The position numbers and the translations under genes are program-made. The notes below the pieces were generated by a model, which was given only the letters and a program-made list of their open reading frames with translations, was not told the DNA's origin and searched no databases. A DNA stretch of 64,000 nt from a virus: IMG/VR virus record IMGVR_UViG_3300034158_000010, positions 1 to 64,000 of that record. The stretch is one strand, 5' to 3'. Position 1 is the stretch's first letter, and each line of letters opens with the position of its first letter. Below, one piece after another: positions 59,737 to 64,000 of this stretch.

Positions 59737-59758
59737 GCTAGCCTTCGGGCTAGCTTTA
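59737..59758 (+). terminator. intrinsic terminator
   Basis: GCTAGCC/GGCTAGC with TTCG loop, followed by TTTATGTCGG. Confidence 0.75.
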
Positions 59759-59774
59759 TGTCGGTAACAGATTT

Positions 59775-59803
59775 TATTTCAAGTTTATATCATGTCTGTG
59801 TAT
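59775..59803 (+). promoter_or_regulatory. early-type promoter, class II
   Basis: ATTTCAAGTT then TATATCAT (59786-59793), four bases, GTGTAT. The upstream part matches the promoter at 33931 (ATTACAAGTT). It follows a terminator and ends over the first in-frame ATG of the next gene, so that gene must start further on. Confidence 0.6.
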
Positions 59804-59824
59804 TCTAAACTAAATGGTGATGCC

Positions 59825-60130
59825 GTGAAAGCTGGTTCGTGTGAGAAAAATCAGACATACGCGGGGTATCGAGGTGGTATGGTTCTGAGGTATCCGATGT
59901 GTGTAACACTTAGTAACCGCAGTGAGCAAATAACCCACATGCGTGATAACCGGGATGAGGCAAATACCGACTGGCACTGGATTAAGGATGTTCGTGACGG
60001 GCCGGGCATTAGAGAAATTAATGATGGTTGGGACCGTGACAACTTTCGCTTGGCGCACACCACCCATTACAATAGACCAAATCAATGTGTTCGTGACCGA
60101 CACGATCATACCGCGTTAGGGGCAAACTGA
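59825..60130 (+). CDS. hypothetical protein, GTG start, paralogue at 60759
   Basis: 101 residues. The in-frame ATG at 59792 lies in the promoter, so the GTG at 59825 (GGTGA 4 bases before) is preferred. This start also aligns with the paralogue: KNQTYAGYR here and KNIYYKGVR in the 60759 product both fall just after the N-terminus. Function unknown. Confidence 0.5.
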   Translation: MKAGSCEKNQTYAGYRGGMVLRYPMCVTLSNRSEQITHMRDNRDEANTDWHWIKDVRDGPGIREINDGWDRDNFRLAHTTHYNRPNQCVRDRHDHTALGAN

Positions 60131-60342
60131 TGGCAAAGATTTCTAAAGGTAAGTTTCGCTGGTTGCGTGCTTACTACTCGACCTTCGTCTTACCGGTGTT
60201 CTATATCGATCGACAGGGGCGACCATGTATTGTTAGTCGTGGTAAGGCAATGGTAAACGTTAAGCTGGTTGGACCACAGGGTGAGAAAGCTCCTCCACCG
60301 GTTGAACCTCAAACTTTCACTATTGACTTCACGGGGTTCTGA
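60130..60342 (+). CDS. small protein of the SKGK family
   Basis: 70 residues. MAKISKGKFRWLRAYY matches MISKGKRRNLVSTYA (61549) and MARASKGKVKHLWKLYG (61929), then diverges. ATG overlaps the previous TGA. Basic N-terminus; function unknown. Confidence 0.6.
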   Translation: MAKISKGKFRWLRAYYSTFVLPVFYIDRQGRPCIVSRGKAMVNVKLVGPQGEKAPPPVEPQTFTIDFTGF

Positions 60343-60344
60343 TT

Positions 60345-60584
60345 ATGCTCTCTAAGAACATTGAACGCAAGCAACGTGTTACCAAGCATAACGACCACTA
60401 CCTCGTTACGTGCGGTGGTTTCGATATGTCTAAGTACAAGCTAACCGGCATGCATGGTGATGGTGGAACGTACACCCAAGTAGTGGAACATCCAAAACCA
60501 GTACGGGCGTTGTCACTGAACGAACTGTTCTTTTACAACGATGTTCGTCGGGTAGTCGAGAAGATTAAGAAAGAGGATAACTAA
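60345..60584 (+). CDS. hypothetical small protein
   Basis: 79 residues, basic at both ends. Starts two bases after the upstream stop. No domain recognised. Confidence 0.55.
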   Translation: MLSKNIERKQRVTKHNDHYLVTCGGFDMSKYKLTGMHGDGGTYTQVVEHPKPVRALSLNELFFYNDVRRVVEKIKKEDN

Positions 60585-60586
60585 TC

Positions 60587-60766
60587 ATGTTTTGGTTCTG
60601 GCTGGGGATTGTACTGATTGCTCTAGGCGCCGGTGTACAGACTATGACGTTCTGTATCTGTTACATAGGTAGCTATCGACCTGCACGTGAAGTGACGATC
60701 ACTGGATACTTCGTAGGGGGTATATTACTAGCGTGTGGCATCTTTGCAGTTTATCCACATGGGTAA
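60587..60766 (+). CDS. small two-helix membrane protein
   Basis: 59 residues with hydrophobic segments at about 2-25 and 40-56. Starts two bases after the upstream stop. An internal TATATTAC at 60721 may serve the next gene. Confidence 0.55.
   Translation: MFWFWLGIVLIALGAGVQTMTFCICYIGSYRPAREVTITGYFVGGILLACGIFAVYPHG
60721..60738 (+). promoter_or_regulatory. possible early-type promoter inside a gene
   Basis: TATATTAC, four bases, GTGTGG. It lies within the membrane-protein gene and 30 bases before the ATG at 60759, like the other sites. The upstream class I and II blocks are absent, so a chance match is possible. Confidence 0.35.
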
Positions 60767-61040
60767 TCAACTTAAGAAAAACATTTACTACAAAGGGGTT
60801 AGGCCAGCGCTCGGTGTACGTACGCGAGATGATCGAGGCGGTAACAATTTCATCGATCGCACTGGATATCCCGGAAATGGTCAAATGACTATTTTTGCTG
60901 ACTCTCTACGTGAAACTGAAGATAACCTATTTCAAGAGTCGACACTTGCCCGGATACCCTTCGATTACAAATGGTCCCCTAATCAACGTGGTGATTGCGC
61001 TTTTGGTGATCACGACGATGAACGACACGATTGGAGTTAA
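60759..61040 (+). CDS. hypothetical protein, paralogue of the 59825 product
   Basis: 93 residues from the ATG at 60759; a GTG at 60735 is the alternative. KNIYYKGVRPALGVR aligns with the paralogue. Highly charged, little hydrophobic core. Overlaps the upstream gene by 8 bases. Confidence 0.5.
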   Translation: MGNQLKKNIYYKGVRPALGVRTRDDRGGNNFIDRTGYPGNGQMTIFADSLRETEDNLFQESTLARIPFDYKWSPNQRGDCAFGDHDDERHDWS

Positions 61041-61041
61041 C

Positions 61042-61230
61042 ATGAAATTCTTGGCTATCTGTTTAATCATGATCGGTACTGTTTTGGGTACCCATACGTA
61101 CATGATGGGTGTTGACTATACCAGCTGGACCATGGCGGTCATAAAGGTTGCTGTGGCGGTGGGTATGGTCATAGGTGGGTGGTGGCTACTCTACGATGAT
61201 GAGTATGACGTATCGCCGGTGTATCATTGA
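61042..61230 (+). CDS. small two-helix membrane protein
   Basis: 62 residues from the ATG at 61042 (TTGGAGTTAAC upstream). Membrane helices at about 3-20 and 30-50. Similar in size to the 60587 product, so the two-gene unit membrane protein plus charged protein seems repeated. Confidence 0.55.
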   Translation: MKFLAICLIMIGTVLGTHTYMMGVDYTSWTMAVIKVAVAVGMVIGGWWLLYDDEYDVSPVYH

Positions 61231-61556
61231 GGTTTAAGAACCGCTGTTACGAACAAGTCCGTGTAGCCTACAACGGAATGGGTTGTGAATGGACACATGG
61301 GTTCTTTAGGCCAGACATGATGGCACGAGCGGCCACTGGTTCTGGTGGTAATCGGTTTGACCACGATGACCCTAACCATGATCTCAATCGACGACGTGAC
61401 AGCGATGACAACCCAGACATGTTCTGTCCTAGGCGTGGTGAAGGACGGGAGTTTGAATACGAGCGGGTGGCACAGCGTACTAATGCTTGGCACCGTAAAC
61501 GATCTGAAGACTGTGTCAACCCACCTGAGGATGACGAGGATTGGATAGATGATTAG
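61227..61556 (+). CDS. charged hypothetical protein, TTG start
   Basis: 109 residues if the TTG overlapping the upstream stop is used; the first ATG gives 92. Asp/Arg-rich with little hydrophobic core, like the 59825 and 60759 products. Start uncertain. Confidence 0.45.
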   Translation: MRFKNRCYEQVRVAYNGMGCEWTHGFFRPDMMARAATGSGGNRFDHDDPNHDLNRRRDSDDNPDMFCPRRGEGREFEYERVAQRTNAWHRKRSEDCVNPPEDDEDWIDD

Positions 61557-61929
61557 TAAAGGTAAACGGCGTAATCTGGTAAGCACTTATGCCTGTCTTG
61601 ATTTCATACGCAAGATAGGTTTACCCAATAAAGGTATTGACGTCTTTGCATTGTGTGCTCGGGGTAGTCGTCTACTCCATGTACGCAAACCTGTTAAACC
61701 GGAACCTTTCGATTACGATAAGTTCTTGGAGACGGCAGTAGGTTCCAGTGAGTCATGGGAAACTGCTGGTAAGATGGCTACCGCGATTTGTGGTGAGGCA
61801 CTACGACATCAAGAACAACAGGTGGTACGTAAGCCTCGGGTGACCGTTGTAAAATGCGTTGACTGGTCTAACACTGATCTACCGTTGGATGTCATGCTAC
61901 CATCATTCGTTGAAAAGGGGCCACTGTAA
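61549..61929 (+). CDS. SKGK-family protein
   Basis: 126 residues. MISKGKRRNLVSTYACLDFIRKIG at the start shares SKGK and the following helix with the 60130 and 61929 products. Longer C-terminal part without a known domain. Overlaps neighbours on both sides. Confidence 0.6.
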   Translation: MISKGKRRNLVSTYACLDFIRKIGLPNKGIDVFALCARGSRLLHVRKPVKPEPFDYDKFLETAVGSSESWETAGKMATAICGEALRHQEQQVVRKPRVTVVKCVDWSNTDLPLDVMLPSFVEKGPL

Positions 61930-62342
61930 TGGCACGTGCTAGTAAAGGTAAGGTTAAGCATCTGTGGAAGCTGTATGGCGTGTGGCATCTGGTAGCCCTG
62001 CATAATTCCATGATCTGGTTCTTTGAGCCTAGCCCTGAGATGAGGGCTATCTCCGAGGCATGGTTGGTGAAGAACATGCATCCACAACCCTTCGTAAAAG
62101 AAGTGGCAACCAAGGGTTACTACGATGGTTGCCGTAAGATCGATTGGGAGGTAGACAACCTCGTACAAGTATCGATGGGTGAAGTAACCGACCATGAGCG
62201 TTATGCTGAAATCAAGAGCGGTCGTCATCGATTCGGTGAACCGACAGTAATGTCATGGGGTAATGGTCTCCTGACTTGTGAAACCACTGCGCCAGATGGA
62301 ACGAAGATTGTGGCAGTAGACTTCGAAGCTAATCTGCTTTAG
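61929..62342 (+). CDS. SKGK-family protein
   Basis: 137 residues. MARASKGKVKHLWKLYGVWHLVALHN begins in family style, then a unique domain. ATG shares a base with the previous TAA. Last gene before a 200-base gap. Confidence 0.6.
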   Translation: MARASKGKVKHLWKLYGVWHLVALHNSMIWFFEPSPEMRAISEAWLVKNMHPQPFVKEVATKGYYDGCRKIDWEVDNLVQVSMGEVTDHERYAEIKSGRHRFGEPTVMSWGNGLLTCETTAPDGTKIVAVDFEANLL

Positions 62343-62448
62343 TCGCGCGCCGCGCAGTAGTATCTCTAGGTAAAAGCATTAATATGATCGAATAGATCTA
62401 AAGAGCCTTTCTTAGTTGTTTTCTTGATTAAGATTTTACATAAATAGT

Positions 62449-62518
62449 AATATTATGAGGGGGTGGCTTGTGGCCCCCGAATAATATTTCCTTATTCTTA
62501 GTATAGCACTAGCTATAC
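62449..62518 (+). promoter_or_regulatory. two leader hairpins upstream of the 62544 gene
   Basis: AATATTAT-GA-GGGGG (62449-62463) pairs with CCCCC-GA-ATAATATT (62474-62488); the GA/GA mismatch is symmetric, as in tandem sheared pairs. Next, GTATAGC/GCTATAC around ACTA (62501-62518) is followed by GGTTTTAT. The gap from 62343 holds no gene. They may end the upstream transcript or regulate the next gene. Confidence 0.5.
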
Positions 62519-62543
62519 GGTTTTATACCCTCAGGAGCTTAAA

Positions 62544-63551
62544 ATGATCACACTACCTAAGCGTGCTCATCGCCTACTACACTGTGGTGGTGCACGTGAT
62601 GTACTATCCGATCTGTCCTTTGAAGAGATGGGTCAGATCTACGGAGATGAATACCTAGGTGAGGTATCTATTACAACCGGTTTATTAATGACCCCTTATA
62701 TCTCACCACGTGTGAAAGAGTCGATGCAAGAAGCAGCGAGTGAATATGCCTTTATCAACGGGATGGACACTTACGGTGTCTGGGTACAAGCCGGTGGTGT
62801 GGGTACACGTGCAGACTTCATGAGATCCATTGCCCCTCCTAAGGAACCTGCTATGTATGATCCACTGTTCGAAGAAATCTTTGGTATGACCAACGTAGCT
62901 GACTTCGTAGTAGTCAGTCCCGAGCTTAAGAATGCGATAGACAAAATGAACGAACCTGAACCAGTAGGAGTTATCCAAGTGCGTGAACCAACAGCTGAAG
63001 ACTATGCAGCCGCAGCAGCGGGTCTGATACCCTTCCCAAGCCGCCCAACCAAACCACTGATGGAAGTACTCCCTGAACTCAAAGGGGTATTCCTTAAGCA
63101 GTCTAAGATGTCCCCAGAAATGGAAGCCTTGTTTGCCAGTATCATGGGTGCTCACGCTGAGAATTTCGAACAGATCTTTGACCTGGCTAAGGAAGAAGGT
63201 CGCAAAGCGCAACTACGTTGGATGATTACCTATGACCAATTCTTAGTAAACAAAGCCTTGGCAAAGTTCCTACGTCGCTGTGGTAATGCAGCTGAATTAC
63301 TGGCTGAAGAACGTCGTAGTGGTGATAAGCAAATGCGGTTGTTTGCAATCGCTGAGAAAGCGGTCCATGACCAGTTCAATGTTGCAGTGGAAGAACTGTT
63401 TGCCTACACCGATGAACCGTACGAGTACATCATCGACGCGGTTCAGGATAACACCTTCAACTTGGCTATTCGCAATAAGCATGGTGTTATCATTCCAATG
63501 CTCAGCATCAAGTATGCTGCTTACGGCTTTACTTTTACGGCGCATCGATAA
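62544..63551 (+). CDS. hypothetical protein
   Basis: 335 residues, helix-rich, CAGGAGCTTAAA upstream. Middle part has a proline-rich linker (LIPFPSRPTKPLMEVLP), then a helical domain. No family recognised. It follows a structured leader. Confidence 0.65.
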   Translation: MITLPKRAHRLLHCGGARDVLSDLSFEEMGQIYGDEYLGEVSITTGLLMTPYISPRVKESMQEAASEYAFINGMDTYGVWVQAGGVGTRADFMRSIAPPKEPAMYDPLFEEIFGMTNVADFVVVSPELKNAIDKMNEPEPVGVIQVREPTAEDYAAAAAGLIPFPSRPTKPLMEVLPELKGVFLKQSKMSPEMEALFASIMGAHAENFEQIFDLAKEEGRKAQLRWMITYDQFLVNKALAKFLRRCGNAAELLAEERRSGDKQMRLFAIAEKAVHDQFNVAVEELFAYTDEPYEYIIDAVQDNTFNLAIRNKHGVIIPMLSIKYAAYGFTFTAHR

Positions 63552-63817
63552 TGGGTATACTAACTATTGATGATTGGGAACGTCATTACCCACCGACGGT
63601 GGTGAGTGATTATGAGCGGGCCTTAAAGGTTATGACTAACGTTGATTTCGATGAGCTAAAGCGTTGTGTAGATGCTGAACACGCTCGTCGTTATCAATCC
63701 ACTCACACTACCAACAACACTCGTTCAGCGATACCCGCTCTGCTCCGGTCTGGTACCACTATCCTCTTGAACCCTAACTCCCCTTTTAATACCGAGGTTA
63801 AAAATGCACAAGGTTGA
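63551..63817 (+). CDS. hypothetical small protein
   Basis: 88 residues. ATG overlaps the previous TAA; overlaps the next gene by 14 bases. No domain recognised. Confidence 0.55.
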   Translation: MGILTIDDWERHYPPTVVSDYERALKVMTNVDFDELKRCVDAEHARRYQSTHTTNNTRSAIPALLRSGTTILLNPNSPFNTEVKNAQG

Positions 63818-63956
63818 TTTCACTGATAATGTCACTAACTACAACGCAATCTTCCAACACGTGATCGTGAATGGTGGGGCGCTGGAACTGGTTGTTGGTT
63901 CGACTGGTCAGCACCTGAATGTAATCGTGCCAAAGGAGGCTATTGAGAATGCTTGA
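63804..63956 (+). CDS. hypothetical small protein
   Basis: 50 residues, CGAGGTTAAAA upstream. Hydrophobic strands in the middle, acidic end (PKEAIENA). Overlaps both neighbours. Confidence 0.5.
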   Translation: MHKVDFTDNVTNYNAIFQHVIVNGGALELVVGSTGQHLNVIVPKEAIENA

Positions 63957-64000
63957 TTCCAAAGCAGTGGTAAAAGAAGCGCTTGAACACATGCGTACCC
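63949..64000 (+). CDS. partial gene at window edge
   Basis: Opens with MLDSKAVVKEALEHMRT and is cut by the window end. AAAGGAGGC lies about 10 bases before the ATG, a strong ribosome site. Too short to assign. Confidence 0.5.
   Translation, partial: MLDSKAVVKEALEHMRT

Noticed and set aside
1-64000. CRISPR array, insertion sequence, integrase or attachment site
   Set aside because: No regular spaced repeats, transposase, recombinase or att-like duplications were seen on reading the window.

Overview
The window looks like part of a large tailed-phage genome (a phiKZ-like jumbo myovirus). Three things point there. A contractile tail sheath of 698 residues is followed directly by a tube-like protein, with several large virion proteins beside it and a terminase large subunit of 731 residues. 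At least six sites carry the octamer TATATTAC at a fixed distance before an early-type gene; this octamer is the hallmark of phiKZ early promoters. The rest is mostly dense, overlapping small genes of unknown function. No cellular housekeeping gene is seen. The host cannot be read from the sequence; a Gram-negative gammaproteobacterium is a guess.

Layout. 0-15.6 kb: one long plus-strand run of about 34 small or medium genes, many overlapping at stop and start codons, with internal paralogue families. It is broken by terminators at 3.9, 7.7 and 13.05 kb and by a 510-base gene-free stretch at 12.58-13.09 kb that can fold extensively and ends in a terminator. 15.6-28.98 kb: mainly minus strand, with an RlmN/Cfr-like radical SAM protein, a degenerate P-loop protein, a two-gene receptor-binding candidate (Kelch propeller plus neighbour) with near-identical repeats around the Kelch gene, a tRNA cluster (Trp, Asn, Tyr and an odd tRNA-like element), an 801-residue head-type protein, and class I ribonucleotide reductase beta. 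29-31.5 kb: plus-strand early cluster with two TATATTAC promoters. 31.5-33.8 kb: ribonucleotide reductase alpha (minus). 33.9-36.05 kb: plus-strand promoter and operon ending in dihydrofolate reductase. 36.1-38.3 kb: terminase (minus). 38.4-44.9 kb: about 20 small plus-strand genes behind one promoter, including a nucleotidyltransferase-fold protein and a methyltransferase-like protein. 44.98-55 kb: virion block, three structural genes on minus, sheath, tube and a small protein on plus, one more on minus. 55-64 kb: plus-strand small genes again, with more promoters and paralogue arrays.

How it works together (inference). TATATTAC promoters start short plus-strand operons soon after infection. 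Ribonucleotide reductase and dihydrofolate reductase supply deoxynucleotides, and tRNAs and the RlmN-like enzyme may tune translation. Minus-strand and sheath/tube genes supply packaging and virion parts. Convergent operons are separated by GC-rich hairpins that can terminate in both directions. Most small proteins have no recognisable function and are described only by what can be seen.
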